The position numbers were made by a program, and so were the translations under genes. From Elusimicrobiota bacterium (GTDB lineage Bacteria; Elusimicrobiota; Elusimicrobia; Elusimicrobiales; UBA9959): a stretch of DNA of 33,021 nt. The stretch is taken from positions 1-33,021 of the forward strand of contig JACQWV010000050.1 in assembly GCA_016209085.1 (NCBI GenBank), given 5' to 3'. The notes beneath the pieces were generated by a model. That model ran no database searches. It saw only the letters and a list, made by a program, of their open reading frames with translations, and was not told the origin of the DNA. This document shows positions 1-7,782 of the stretch, piece after piece (within the stretch, counting starts at the first letter, position 1; the number at the start of each line of letters is the position of its first letter).

Positions 1-186
1 CGCGTCAAGGGAATTGGTTTTTACTATTTCCGCGAGCGTTTCAGGCGTGAGCTCCCTCTGGTCCTGTACGTAGATAGAAGCGCGCATTTCAACAGGCAGG
101 ACGTTCGTAAGGAGAAACAAAAGCAAAGTCGCTCCTATTGCCACAAGAGGCAGCATCAACATGCGTCTTGTCAAAAAACTTGCCAT
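1..186 (-). CDS. DppB/OppB-type peptide ABC permease, N-terminal fragment
   Basis: This 62-codon open frame is missing from the ORF track because it runs off the left edge. It begins with ATG at 186. The protein starts MASFLTRRMLMLP, followed by one hydrophobic helix (about residues 11-30) and a polar stretch. A short basic N-terminus, then a first helix, then a periplasmic loop is the usual start of the DppB/OppB membrane subunit of oligopeptide ABC importers. It lies 8 bp after the OPT transporter gene on the same strand. The two ATPases of the same transporter class are encoded upstream in this operon, which supports the call. Only about a fifth of a normal permease is visible, so substrate and completeness are unknown. 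Confidence 0.72.
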   Translation of the reverse strand, partial: MASFLTRRMLMLPLVAIGATLLLFLLTNVLPVEMRASIYVQDQRELTPETLAEIVKTNSLDA

Positions 187-194
187 GAGTTATA

Positions 195-2378
195 TTATAC
201 TTTGCGTTTTTTCTTCCTTGCAATTAAATAAAGACCGGCTGCAAGTCCCAGATAAAGCGCGGTTGAAACCGCTGCTTCAAAAGTGAAATTGCCTTCAGCG
301 GGTTTGCGAAGCGCCAGGATATCCAGAGTCTTGTCTATGCGCATTAATATTACCGTTATACCTGCTAGGAGTATGCCCATCAAAGCATCGCCTGCGATGA
401 GTCCTGAAGAAAACAATGAGCCCGGGTCATGCTCTTCTTCAGGCGCTCCGCCTGAATGTTTTGTCACTATATAAGCGATAAATCCCCCTAAAAATATCAT
501 TGTCCAGTTTGTTATCGGCAGGTAAAGCCCTATTGAAAAAGCAAGGGCTGATATTGAGCACAGTTCGCAGATAAGCCCTATTGCCCCTCCAAGCAAAAGC
601 AATGTCCATGGAAGATTTCCCCCTGTCGCGCCTTCCACAAGTTTTGCCATTAACTGTGCCTGCGGGGCTTCAAGAGGATTTGGATGTCCCGGCGTAGGCG
701 CGCCGAGCCCGTATGCCCAGCAAAGAATCAGGAGAATAAATCCCGAGCGGACAGCTGAAACAAGCACTCCTGAAATCTGGGCTACCTGAACTTTCCATGG
801 GGTCGCGCCTATTAGAGCGGCTGTTTTCAAATCCTGGGACAAATCTCCTGACACTGAAATCGCTATGCACACGACCGCGCCGGCCATGATGGCCGCAACT
901 TTTGCGGTCTGAGGATTGTGTCCCATTAAAACAAAAAGAAGCGTAAGCGATAAAAGCGCGGTTATTGTCATTCCCGAGACCGGCTGATTTGTAGTGCCTA
1001 TTAATCCAACCATTCTTGCGCTCACAGCCACGAAAAACATGCAGAAAATCACCACAATCAGGGATTCAATAAAGTTCAGGTCAAACACGGGAAGCAGCCA
1101 TATAAGAAGAAACATGCCGAGAATCCCCGCGCCTACAAGAGGCAGAGGCGTGTCATGTTCTATTCTTAAAAATTTGTGGCAGATTTTTGCAGAATAAGAG
1201 GCAATGAGCCAGAATGAAAATCCGAGTATCAGAGCGCCTGCCGAGCCAGCCAGAAAGATTCTTGTGATAATTCCGGCAAAATGTCTCATTATAGGGTCCC
1301 ATGTCTGGGGTCCTAAATTCCATGGAATTTCAAATGCAAAAACTCCTATCACTGCGCCAAGTATTCCGCCGGTCCAGACTATATATTTATGTTCATAGTC
1401 TCTTTCTGCTTTGATTTGAATTCCCTCCCTGGTTTCAGACTTTACTTTGAGGGCTTCAAGGCTGTGTTTTATTGAGGAAATAATATCGGGAAGAGATTTT
1501 ATCACGCTTATAAGTCCGCCAAATGCGACTCCGCCCGCGCCTATGTATTTTACATAAGCGCCTCTTATATCAGAGGTTGTCATATCAGAAACCGGAATTG
1601 TTCCCGGCGGTATAATATTTGTGCCGGCAAAAGCGTCAATTAAAGGAATAATCACCCAGTATCCGAACATTCCGCCTGCAAACATCATTGCGGATATTCT
1701 GAGTCCTATAAGATAACCCACGCCAAGATAAAGCGGGGATATTTCATATCCGAAACCTGCTTTGTGCAGGGAGGCAAAACTCCAGCTGATGGTGTCTTTA
1801 AATAACTGAAATCCATTCATGAGGAATTTGAAAATTCCTCCCACGAAAATTCCCGCAAAAACAGGTTTTGCGGACGCCCCTCCCCTGTCGCCGGCAATCA
1901 GAACTTTTGCGCACGCGCTTCCCTCCGGGAAAGGCAGATTCTTGTGCTCTTTTACCATAAGCGACTGCCTCAGCGGAATCATCATTAAAAGTCCCATTAT
2001 CCCGCCGGTCAGCCCGAGCAAAAATACCATTGAATTCGTAATCTGTCCGCCCATGAACATTATGGCAGGCACCGTGAAAATTATGGCGGCTGCAAGGGAT
2101 TCGCCTATTGAAGCGAAAGCGTGCACCGCGTTGTTTTCAAGAATGGTCGCGTTCCTGTTGAAAAATTTAGGCAGGATTATTCTTAAAACAGTCATTGATA
2201 TTATCGCGGAAGGAATTGACGCCGAAACGGTCATTCCTATTTTCAGTCCCAGATACGCGTTCGCAGCGTTAAAAACTATTGAGAGAATAAATCCCAGAAT
2301 AGCCGCCTGAATCGTAAATTCAGCTATGTTTTGAGTCGTTTCTATATAAGGCTTAAAATGATATTCTTTTTTTTCCAT
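195..2378 (-). CDS. OPT family oligopeptide transporter
   Basis: A polytopic membrane protein of 727 residues when started at the ATG at 2378. The track's GTG at 2393 adds five residues and overlaps the peptidase. The internal ATG is preferred because GGAG lies 9 nt upstream. Family marks include LPFPEGSACAKVLIAGDRGG, the loop TNQPVSGMT, and GDLSQDLKTAALIGATPWK, all typical of bacterial OPT proteins, with roughly 14-16 hydrophobic segments. OPT proteins import small peptides or metal-chelate compounds by secondary transport. Here it sits between an M20 peptidase and an ABC peptide importer, so peptide uptake followed by intracellular hydrolysis is the likely role. Length is normal for the family and no damage is visible. 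Confidence 0.93.
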   Translation of the reverse strand: MEKKEYHFKPYIETTQNIAEFTIQAAILGFILSIVFNAANAYLGLKIGMTVSASIPSAIISMTVLRIILPKFFNRNATILENNAVHAFASIGESLAAAIIFTVPAIMFMGGQITNSMVFLLGLTGGIMGLLMMIPLRQSLMVKEHKNLPFPEGSACAKVLIAGDRGGASAKPVFAGIFVGGIFKFLMNGFQLFKDTISWSFASLHKAGFGYEISPLYLGVGYLIGLRISAMMFAGGMFGYWVIIPLIDAFAGTNIIPPGTIPVSDMTTSDIRGAYVKYIGAGGVAFGGLISVIKSLPDIISSIKHSLEALKVKSETREGIQIKAERDYEHKYIVWTGGILGAVIGVFAFEIPWNLGPQTWDPIMRHFAGIITRIFLAGSAGALILGFSFWLIASYSAKICHKFLRIEHDTPLPLVGAGILGMFLLIWLLPVFDLNFIESLIVVIFCMFFVAVSARMVGLIGTTNQPVSGMTITALLSLTLLFVLMGHNPQTAKVAAIMAGAVVCIAISVSGDLSQDLKTAALIGATPWKVQVAQISGVLVSAVRSGFILLILCWAYGLGAPTPGHPNPLEAPQAQLMAKLVEGATGGNLPWTLLLLGGAIGLICELCSISALAFSIGLYLPITNWTMIFLGGFIAYIVTKHSGGAPEEEHDPGSLFSSGLIAGDALMGILLAGITVILMRIDKTLDILALRKPAEGNFTFEAAVSTALYLGLAAGLYLIARKKKRKV

Positions 2379-2383
2379 AGATT

Positions 2384-3589
2384 TTATCTCCACGTTGTTA
2401 TTATTTTTAATGTAAGTTTTGCACAGTTAAAAAAATCTTCAAGGTCAAGATATTCCCCGGTCGTGTGAACATCCCTCATGCCGGTGCCTAAATTCGGCGC
2501 CTCTATGCCGCGTCCGTAGAATATGTTTGCGTCCGTTCCTCCGCCTGAAGCTTTTGTCTGCATCCTCATTCCCAGTTCATTCAGAGAAGATTTTATAACA
2601 TTTAATATCGGGCTGTTTCCCGGAATGCGCAGATTGGGAAAAGACCTTGAGGCGTTAAATTCGCATCTTACCCCGTGGAATGCCGCTTTGCGGCTGGCGC
2701 CGATGGCGCCAATTCCACTGGGGTGAACCCTGCCGGATCCGCCGTTTAACCGTTGTCTGGCCCTGTTGATCTCTATTCTGAAACGTTCTTCCATGTGCCT
2801 CGTCTGTTTTTCAAGTTTTTTAATGCTGTGGCTTCTTGCCTCGCCTTTGAGCTCCACCAGAGGGGTTATTATGTTCGTGGCGGTTCCGCCTTTTATTATT
2901 CCTATGTTGGCGGTTGTCTCAAAATCAATCCTGCCTAATTTCATTCCGGCAAGGGCGCCGGCCGCTATTTTTATGGCTGAAATTCCTTTTTCAGGGCATA
3001 CGCCGGCGTGCGCTTCCATGCCGTAAATTTTAATGTCCAGTTTATTGGCTGCCGGCGCGTTTGTTACGACTTCGTTTAACGGCTTTTCATTGTCAAAAAT
3101 TATGCCGTATTTTGATTTTATTTTTGAGTAATCCAGGAATTTCGCGCCGAGCAGTCCCACCTCTTCGCTTATGCTCAAAACAACTTCTATCGGCGGGCGG
3201 GGAATTTTATTTTCTTTAAGGACGCTTAAAGCTTCAATTATGATTGCTATGCCTGCTTTGCAGTCCGCGCCCAAAACAGTGGTTCCGTCTGAAACTATCC
3301 TGTCTCTTTTGACTGTTGGTTTTACGTTTTCGCAAGGCCCCACGGTGTCCAGGTGCGCTGAAAGGAGAATGGGTTTTGTCCCGGGGTCGCCGTCAAATAA
3401 AGCGAACATGTTGCCTGTTTGCGCGCTGATTTTTCTGCCTGCATTGTCAAAACAAATTTTTGCTTCTAAAGTTTTAAATACCCGCTCCGCAAGCTCGGCC
3501 GCTTTCCCCTCCCTGCCTGAAATAGAGGAGATTTTTGCAAATCTGACGAAGTTTTCAATCATTCTTTTTCTGTTTATATTGAGATTCAT
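2384..3589 (-). CDS. M20 family metallopeptidase, tripeptidase T-like
   Basis: A zinc aminopeptidase-type enzyme (401 aa) expected to cleave short peptides in the cytoplasm. The ligand motifs are visible: AHLDTVG (H79, D81), LGADCKAG (D109), the catalytic/ligand pair SEEVG (E142-E143), an Asp near residue 166, and DVHTTGE near the C-terminus. GGGTDANIF is also typical of PepT-like M20 enzymes. The start at 3589 has AGGAG 7 nt upstream. The stop lies 5 bp before the preferred OPT start. One oddity: around residues 289-306 an extra segment (HPSGIGAIGASRKAAFHG) is encoded by a perfectly open palindromic DNA stretch, and removing it restores a smooth family-like sequence. The insert lies away from the metal ligands, so the enzyme may still work. 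Confidence 0.92.
   Translation of the reverse strand: MNLNINRKRMIENFVRFAKISSISGREGKAAELAERVFKTLEAKICFDNAGRKISAQTGNMFALFDGDPGTKPILLSAHLDTVGPCENVKPTVKRDRIVSDGTTVLGADCKAGIAIIIEALSVLKENKIPRPPIEVVLSISEEVGLLGAKFLDYSKIKSKYGIIFDNEKPLNEVVTNAPAANKLDIKIYGMEAHAGVCPEKGISAIKIAAGALAGMKLGRIDFETTANIGIIKGGTATNIITPLVELKGEARSHSIKKLEKQTRHMEERFRIEINRARQRLNGGSGRVHPSGIGAIGASRKAAFHGVRCEFNASRSFPNLRIPGNSPILNVIKSSLNELGMRMQTKASGGGTDANIFYGRGIEAPNLGTGMRDVHTTGEYLDLEDFFNCAKLTLKIITTWR
2670..2723 (-). repeat. In-frame palindromic insertion in the M20 peptidase gene
   Basis: The outer arms CCCCGTGGAAT and ATTCCACTGGGG are inverted repeats. They enclose two further stems, GCCGC-tttGCGGC and GGCGCC-gat-GGCGCC. The unit is about 54 bp, or 18 codons, and stays open in the peptidase frame. 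It resembles, in principle, the Rickettsia palindromic elements that settle inside genes, but no sequence relationship is claimed. Confidence 0.68.
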
Positions 3590-3605
3590 TATGTAACTCC
3601 TATTC

Positions 3606-4583
3606 TTACCGGGTAGTTCGTGACTTGTGACTTGTGACCTGTGACTTGTGACTTTCCAAGTTACACCTCACATAATGGTCTTTTGAAACTTCTTTCAGTT
3701 CCTGTTCTGCCTCGGAGCATTCTTGTTTTGAAAAGCCGCGCCTTGAAAAAAAACCGCATCCAAGGAAAGATTCTTCCTTTGGCCCGAGTTCTAAGAAATC
3801 GGGTTTAAAATCAGGGTTCGCTCTCGGTATTGAGGAAATAAGAATTTTTGTGTAGGGATAGAGCGGATTCTTGAAAAGCTCTTCGGTCAAAGCCTGTTCA
3901 ACTACCTGTCCCCTGTACATCACGGCTGTAAAATCGCACAGATGATAAACTGCGGAAAGGTCGTGCGAGATGAAAATATAACTCAAATGATATTTTTCCT
4001 TGAGTTCTTTTAAGAGGTTCATTATCTGCGCCTGTATGGATATGTCCAGGCTTGAAATGGGTTCGTCGCAGATGATGATTTCAGGGTTCAGGACAAGAGC
4101 CCTTGCTATGCATATTCTCTGGCGCTGGCCGCCTGAAAATTCATGCGGATACTTTTTCAAGGCATCCGCTCCGAGCCCGACCGAATCAAGCGCGGAAAAA
4201 ACTTTGCTTTCCATTTCGTTTTTGTTTTTAAACGCTTTATGTGCGGCGAGCGGCTCGCAGACCGCGTCCCTTATGTTCATTCTCGGATTAAGGCTTGAAT
4301 AAGGGTCCTGGAATATTATCTGGATTTTCTTTCTCGTTTTTTTCAGTTCTTTTGCGGAAACAGCGTGAATGTCTGCGCCGCGGAATAGGATCTGCCCGGA
4401 GTCCGGTTTTTCAAGAGCAAGAATCAGTTTTGCCAGAGTGGTTTTTCCGCAGCCCGATTCTCCGACTATTCCCAATGCCTGGTTTTCGGCAAGTTTTACT
4501 GATACGCGGTCAACGGCTGAAAAACTTCCTTTCCCGATCGGAAATTTCTTGACCGCGTTTTTTACTTCAAGCAGAGGTTGCAT
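3606..4583 (-). CDS. dppF: Peptide ABC transporter ATPase, DppF/OppF-like
   Basis: The second ATPase of an oligopeptide importer, about 325 aa. The track starts it at 4754, inside dppD. The start at 4583 (MQPLLEVKNAVKKF) is chosen because the ABC fold begins there and AGGA lies about 7 nt upstream; it leaves 16 bp after the dppD stop. Visible motifs are Walker [10 protein letters not shown], the Q-loop FQDPYSSLNPR, signature FSGGQRQR, Walker B IIICDEPISSLD and the switch His in FISHDLS. The C-terminal Cys-containing oligopeptide extension is recognisable but less regular than in DppD. The last 15 or so residues (SHKSQVTSHKSRTTR) are encoded by a tandem GTGACTT array and probably replaced the original C-terminus without damage to the ATPase core. 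Confidence 0.92.
   Translation of the reverse strand: MQPLLEVKNAVKKFPIGKGSFSAVDRVSVKLAENQALGIVGESGCGKTTLAKLILALEKPDSGQILFRGADIHAVSAKELKKTRKKIQIIFQDPYSSLNPRMNIRDAVCEPLAAHKAFKNKNEMESKVFSALDSVGLGADALKKYPHEFSGGQRQRICIARALVLNPEIIICDEPISSLDISIQAQIMNLLKELKEKYHLSYIFISHDLSAVYHLCDFTAVMYRGQVVEQALTEELFKNPLYPYTKILISSIPRANPDFKPDFLELGPKEESFLGCGFFSRRGFSKQECSEAEQELKEVSKDHYVRCNLESHKSQVTSHKSRTTR
3620..3654. repeat. Tandem GTGACTT-type array in the dppF 3' end
   Basis: Five near-identical 7-8-bp units (GTGACTT, GTGACCT) in head-to-tail order. The array is translated as the C-terminal tail of the DppF-like ATPase. It has the same character as arrays at about ten other sites in the window, although the unit sequence differs from site to site. 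Confidence 0.8.
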
Positions 4584-4590
4584 GTTTTTT

Positions 4591-4627
4591 CCTAATCGCC
4601 TAATTGCCTTGTTGCCTAATAGCCTTT
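4591..4627. repeat. Tandem ATTAGGC-type array at the dppD/dppF junction
   Basis: On the minus strand the text reads as repeated (A)TTAGGC/G units (GGCTATTAGGC, AAGGCAATTAGGCGATTAGG). It covers the end of the dppD frame and the spacer before the dppF start. The last unit supplies the AGGA that likely serves as ribosome-binding site for dppF. Confidence 0.65.
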
Positions 4628-5586
4628 TCATATAGCCAGCATTTTGAAATTCTTCCGTTCCCGGTTTCAAATTCAGGCGGCTCCTGTTTAAAGCATTTGT
4701 CAAAAGCGGACGGGCATCTCGGAGCAAAGGGACATCCCGGTAAATCTTGGTCAAAACCGGGCGGCAGGCCTTTTATCGCCGGGAGAGTCTTTTTTCTGGA
4801 GCCTATTTCAGGAAGGGATTCCAGAAGAGCTCTGGTATAAGGATGTTTTGGTTCCCTGAAAAGCTCTCTTGCAGTAGACTTCTCCATAATCATTCCTGCG
4901 TAGAATACAGCCACATCGTCGGCAGTCTGCGCCACTATGCCTAAATTGTGAGTAATGAGAATAAGCGACATCCGGTTTTCTTTCTGCAGTTTTGACATTA
5001 ACGCAAGAATCTGCGCCTGTATCGTAACATCAAGAGCGGTGGTCGGCTCGTCGGCTATAATGATATCGGGGTTGCAGGATATGGCCATTGCAATCATTAC
5101 GCGCTGGCGCATTCCTCCTGAAAAATTATGCGGGTAGTCGTTTAACCTGTTTTTTGCCCTGCCCACCGCGGCTTTTTCAAGAAGAACCGCGCTTTTTTCA
5201 AGAGCTTCCCTGTTATCCGCATCCGTATGTTCCGTGATGGCCTCTGAAATCTGTCTGCCGATTGTCATGACAGGATTCAGGGAAGTCATGGGCTCCTGAA
5301 ACACCATTGAAATTTTTCCCCCTCTGATTTTCCTGATTTCCTCATGTGAGAGTTTGAGCAAATCAATTCCTTTGTAGATTATTTTTCCGGAAGCTATTTT
5401 TGCCGAATCCGGAAGAAGTCTCAATACGGACAGGGCGCTGATTGTTTTGCCGCAGCCTGACTCGCCGACAATCGCGAGGGTTTTTGACGGAAAAAGCTCA
5501 TAGCTGATGTTTTTTAAGATTTTCAGATTTTTATCGTCGTATTTTATCTCAACGCTCAGATTCTTTACCTGTAAGATCGGTTCCAT
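4600..5586 (-). CDS. dppD: Peptide ABC transporter ATPase, DppD/OppD-like
   Basis: The first ATPase of the peptide importer (328 aa), hydrolysing ATP on the cytoplasmic side. Seen directly: Walker [12 protein letters not shown]-loop [11 protein letters not shown], signature [14 protein letters not shown], Walker [13 protein letters not shown], and the switch His in LITHNLG. The C-terminal oligopeptide-type Cys cluster ([17 protein letters not shown]) is present; in some relatives it binds an iron-sulphur centre. It is the first gene of the peptide operon, followed by dppF, peptidase, OPT and permease. No solute-binding protein is visible in the window; it may lie beyond the left edge. No good ribosome-binding site precedes the ATG, and the upstream 125 bp are filled by a degenerate repeat array. 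Confidence 0.93.
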   Translation of the reverse strand: MEPILQVKNLSVEIKYDDKNLKILKNISYELFPSKTLAIVGESGCGKTISALSVLRLLPDSAKIASGKIIYKGIDLLKLSHEEIRKIRGGKISMVFQEPMTSLNPVMTIGRQISEAITEHTDADNREALEKSAVLLEKAAVGRAKNRLNDYPHNFSGGMRQRVMIAMAISCNPDIIIADEPTTALDVTIQAQILALMSKLQKENRMSLILITHNLGIVAQTADDVAVFYAGMIMEKSTARELFREPKHPYTRALLESLPEIGSRKKTLPAIKGLPPGFDQDLPGCPFAPRCPSAFDKCFKQEPPEFETGNGRISKCWLYEKAIRQQGN

Positions 5587-5611
5587 AAATAATTACAGAG
5601 ATATAGAGGTC

Positions 5612-5711
5612 AATTAAGTAATTAAGTGATTGAGTAATTTAGTGATTTAGTAACTTAATTTCTTAATAACTTACTCACTCAATCTCTTCTCTATCCTCTC
5701 GTCTCTCGCCT
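5612..5711. repeat. Inverted pair of degenerate octamer arrays upstream of dppD
   Basis: The left arm is made of TTAAGTAA/TTAAGTGATTGAG-type units and the right arm of CTTACTCACTCAATCTC-type units, so the arms can pair as an imperfect hairpin. A CTCT-rich array (CTCTCGTCTCTCGCCTCT) follows up to the dtd stop. No gene is visible in this spacer. Confidence 0.7.
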
Positions 5712-6161
5712 CTATTCGCTATTTTCCGTATCTAACATTATCGTTACCGGCCCGTGATTTATTATTTCAACTTCCATTTCAGAGCCGAATTTCCCTGTTT
5801 TGACTTCAATCCCCTTGTTTTTAAGACATTGGACAAAATAAAGATACAGTTTTTCGGCAAGAGACGGCTGGGCCGCTTTTGTAAAATCAGGTCTTCTGCC
5901 TTTTTTCAAGTCAGCCATGAGGGTAAACTGGGATACTACAAGGGCTTGTCCTTTGACTTCAAGAAGAGAATAGTCAAATTTTCCTTCCTGATTTGAGAAA
6001 ATCCTCAGGTTAGCCGTTTTTTCAGCCAGAAGTTCCGCGTCTTTTTCATTGTCATCATGGCCTACTCCGAGAAGGATTACGTATCCGCTTTGGATTTCGC
6101 CGAAAACCTGACCGTTTATGCGAACTTTTCCGCTTTTTGCGCGTTGTATGAACGCTTTCAT
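5712..6161 (-). CDS. dtd: D-aminoacyl-tRNA deacylase
   Basis: This enzyme removes D-amino acids wrongly attached to tRNA. The track extends it to 6200, but the family starts MKAFIQRAKSG, which fixes the start at 6161 and gives 149 residues, the usual length. The two active-site signatures are visible: SQFTL (about residues 79-83) and the Gly-cisPro motif in NHGPVTIML near the C-terminus. The commoner form is NxGPVT with Asp at the second position; His here is a minor variant. It is divergent from the AsnC-domain gene across an AT-rich 90-bp gap. A weak promoter-like pair (TTGTCA, 16 bp, TATTGT) lies just upstream on the minus strand. Confidence 0.96.
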   Translation of the reverse strand: MKAFIQRAKSGKVRINGQVFGEIQSGYVILLGVGHDDNEKDAELLAEKTANLRIFSNQEGKFDYSLLEVKGQALVVSQFTLMADLKKGRRPDFTKAAQPSLAEKLYLYFVQCLKNKGIEVKTGKFGSEMEVEIINHGPVTIMLDTENSE

Positions 6162-6251
6162 ATAATTGGTATACAATATTTTAATATAATAAAATGACAA
6201 ATAAAACGGGTAAATTCTAAAAGAGATTATTTAAGGAGAGACGAAAACATC

Positions 6252-6485
6252 ATGGTAACAGGACTTGTTCTGGTAAAACTAATGCCCGGAAAAGAAAAGC
6301 ACGCTCTCGGCAAACTTAAAGCGCTGAAAAACATCGTGCATATGTCTGCTGTTTTCGGCAGATGGGACCTCGTTCTTGATATGGAGACCGACGACCTGCC
6401 TGCTCTTTCAAACATCGTGGTCAGCGAAATACGCTCCATACCGGGAGTTCTTTCAACGGAAACTCTGGTTACGACGTCTATATAA
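6252..6485 (+). CDS. Stand-alone Lrp/AsnC-type ligand-binding domain protein
   Basis: A 77-residue protein consisting only of the C-terminal regulatory (RAM) domain of Lrp/AsnC regulators, with no helix-turn-helix. The pattern VLVKLMPGKE, then a helix, then VFGRWDLVLDMETDD and a final helix-strand (SEIRSIPGVLSTETLV) follows the domain's ferredoxin-like fold. The GRWD segment is where amino-acid ligands bind in family members. Such single-domain proteins form oligomers and are thought to sense small molecules or bind partner regulators. AAGGAG lies upstream, though a little far (about 13 nt) from the ATG. It is the first gene of the long plus-strand cluster that includes the MutL-family protein. 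Confidence 0.88.
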   Translation: MVTGLVLVKLMPGKEKHALGKLKALKNIVHMSAVFGRWDLVLDMETDDLPALSNIVVSEIRSIPGVLSTETLVTTSI

Positions 6486-6520
6486 AAGGCTGAAGGCGGA
6501 AGGCTTAAGGCTGAAGGCGT
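6486..6520. repeat. Tandem AAGGCTG-type array
   Basis: Units of AAGGCTG/AAGGCGG/AAGGCTT in a row fill the whole spacer between the AsnC-domain gene and the next ORF. The array abuts the next start codon directly, so its purine-rich AAGG units are the only ribosome-binding-like sequence there. Confidence 0.7.
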
Positions 6521-7030
6521 ATGGAATTTTTTTTTGCGTTTGGGTTCTGGTTTTTACCGAGTTTTTTTTGCGTTTTTGTTTCAGCCGGGGAACCTGCCGA
6601 CATTCAGAACAACGGTGATTCAATTAAATCCGGGTTGAGACCTCCTGAAAACTTACCGGACAGGCCTGATATCGACCCGTTTGCGGAAGCGGTATCAGTT
6701 TATTTCAGCGCTTCCGAGCTCTATAACATATTTGAATCAACCAGACCTGAAAGAATACTCACAAATCTTCTTAGAAACGGATTTTACAGGCAGGAAATCC
6801 TGATGATGATTGAGATTTCTTCCGCGGCAGGGAAATCTTTTGCAGACATGGCAGAAGCAAGACAAAGAGGAATGTCTTTTGAAAAAATGGCGAAATCGTA
6901 CAAATTAGACCTTATGGAAATTTTCCAAAATTCCGCAAAGACGAAAAAAGACATGGAAGCGGTTTTCCCTTATGACGTGGATTTTTCTACAGATTCCCTT
7001 CAATCATGCGCCACCTGTCAGAATGAATAA
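6521..7030 (+). CDS. Secreted hypothetical protein
   Basis: A 169-residue protein I do not recognise. Residues 1-22 form a very Phe-rich hydrophobic signal-like segment (MEFFFAFGFWFLPSFF) ending near SAGEP, so export is likely. The rest is soluble and mostly helical: residues 60-140 contain regular helical text (ILTNLLRNGFYRQEILMMIE, FEKMAKSYKLDLMEIF), and the C-terminus has a Cys pair (CATC). The start is uncertain because a repeat array abuts it. The stop overlaps the start of the DUF192 lipoprotein gene by 8 bp, which implies translational coupling. No catalytic motif is visible. Confidence 0.7.
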   Translation: MEFFFAFGFWFLPSFFCVFVSAGEPADIQNNGDSIKSGLRPPENLPDRPDIDPFAEAVSVYFSASELYNIFESTRPERILTNLLRNGFYRQEILMMIEISSAAGKSFADMAEARQRGMSFEKMAKSYKLDLMEIFQNSAKTKKDMEAVFPYDVDFSTDSLQSCATCQNE

Positions 7031-7469
7031 ACTGATATTGCTGTGTTTGAATTTAATAGTCTTTTCCGCTTGTTCCGGAAATAAGTCTGCCGAAAAGGTT
7101 CAGGTAATTTTTGCTTCTGGAGAAAAGATATGGGCTGAAGTCGCAAGAACCCCTGAGGAGCGCAGAAAAGGCCTGATGTTCAGGGAATCAATCATCGCGG
7201 CAGGAGGCATGCTGTTTGTGTTTGAAAAGGAAGAACCGCAAAATTTTTGGATGAAAAACACGTTTGTGGACCTTGACATCGTTTACATATCGGATAATTT
7301 AAAAATATCCGGAATTTTTCATAATGTTCCCAGATCCCGGCCTTCTGAGCCGGATTCATCCGTGGCAAAGGCCAGTTCAACCGGACGGTACGTTCTGGAA
7401 GTTCCGGCAGGCCTGTGTGATAAATTAAAAATAAAAGAGGGTGACAGAGTAAAATTTATTTTTCAATAA
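7023..7469 (+). CDS. DUF192 (UPF0127) family lipoprotein
   Basis: The track begins at 6972, but the ATG at 7023 gives a clear lipoprotein signal: MNKLILLCLNLIVFSACSG, with lipobox FSAC and Cys at about residue 17. The mature part (148-residue precursor) carries the DUF192 core: RTPEERRKGLMFRE, GGMLFVFE, FWMKNTFVDLDIVYIS and the final LEVPAG strand. The family is a small beta-rich domain of unknown biochemical role, common as exported or lipid-anchored proteins. The start codon lies inside the end of the preceding gene, so the two are probably translated together. Length is typical. Confidence 0.92.
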   Translation: MNKLILLCLNLIVFSACSGNKSAEKVQVIFASGEKIWAEVARTPEERRKGLMFRESIIAAGGMLFVFEKEEPQNFWMKNTFVDLDIVYISDNLKISGIFHNVPRSRPSEPDSSVAKASSTGRYVLEVPAGLCDKLKIKEGDRVKFIFQ

Positions 7470-7482
7470 TGTAAAATAGAAT

Positions 7483-7779
7483 ATGGGAATCTGGAAAAAT
7501 GCGTTTAAATTACCAGACTCGGCGCCTGTAACCGACGAGCAAAAAAAAATGATTGAAGTTTTTTCCCGGAAAATAAAAGAGCGTTCAATGGGACATTTGG
7601 CGTTTTTGTTTCTTGAAAGCACAAAACCCCTTCACAACATCGGCTCGCAGTCCCTTACCTTTTTAATGCCGTTCATCAGTCTTATTTTCAAGAAGGAGGA
7701 GGCTCAGAAATTCGCGGGGATTTTTGAAAATCCGAACGCAGTTTCATTTTTAATTGAACAGCTTGAAGGTAAAGGATAA
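7483..7779 (+). CDS. Small conserved hypothetical protein next to MutL-family gene
   Basis: A 98-residue ORF that I cannot assign to a family. It looks helical throughout. It begins MGIWKNAFKLPDS, has an amphipathic centre (MIEVFSRKIKER), a hydrophobic stretch (LTFLMPFISLIF) that could be a membrane-associated helix, and a C-terminal helix ending in LIEQLEGKG. It ends 3 bp before the MutL-family start, so the two are almost certainly cotranscribed. The hydrophobic stretch and close linkage suggest an accessory subunit, but that is inference. Confidence 0.72.
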   Translation: MGIWKNAFKLPDSAPVTDEQKKMIEVFSRKIKERSMGHLAFLFLESTKPLHNIGSQSLTFLMPFISLIFKKEEAQKFAGIFENPNAVSFLIEQLEGKG

Positions 7780-7782
7780 ATT

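Noticed and set aside
3620-3654. Possible CRISPR-like repeats
   Set aside because: Units are 7-8 bp, contiguous and without spacers. The same holds for the other arrays. No cas genes are present.
4584-4754. N-terminal extension of the DppF ORF into dppD
   Set aside because: The 57 extra residues have no ABC-family match and overlap the dppD frame. A ribosome-binding site and the family start are found at 4583.
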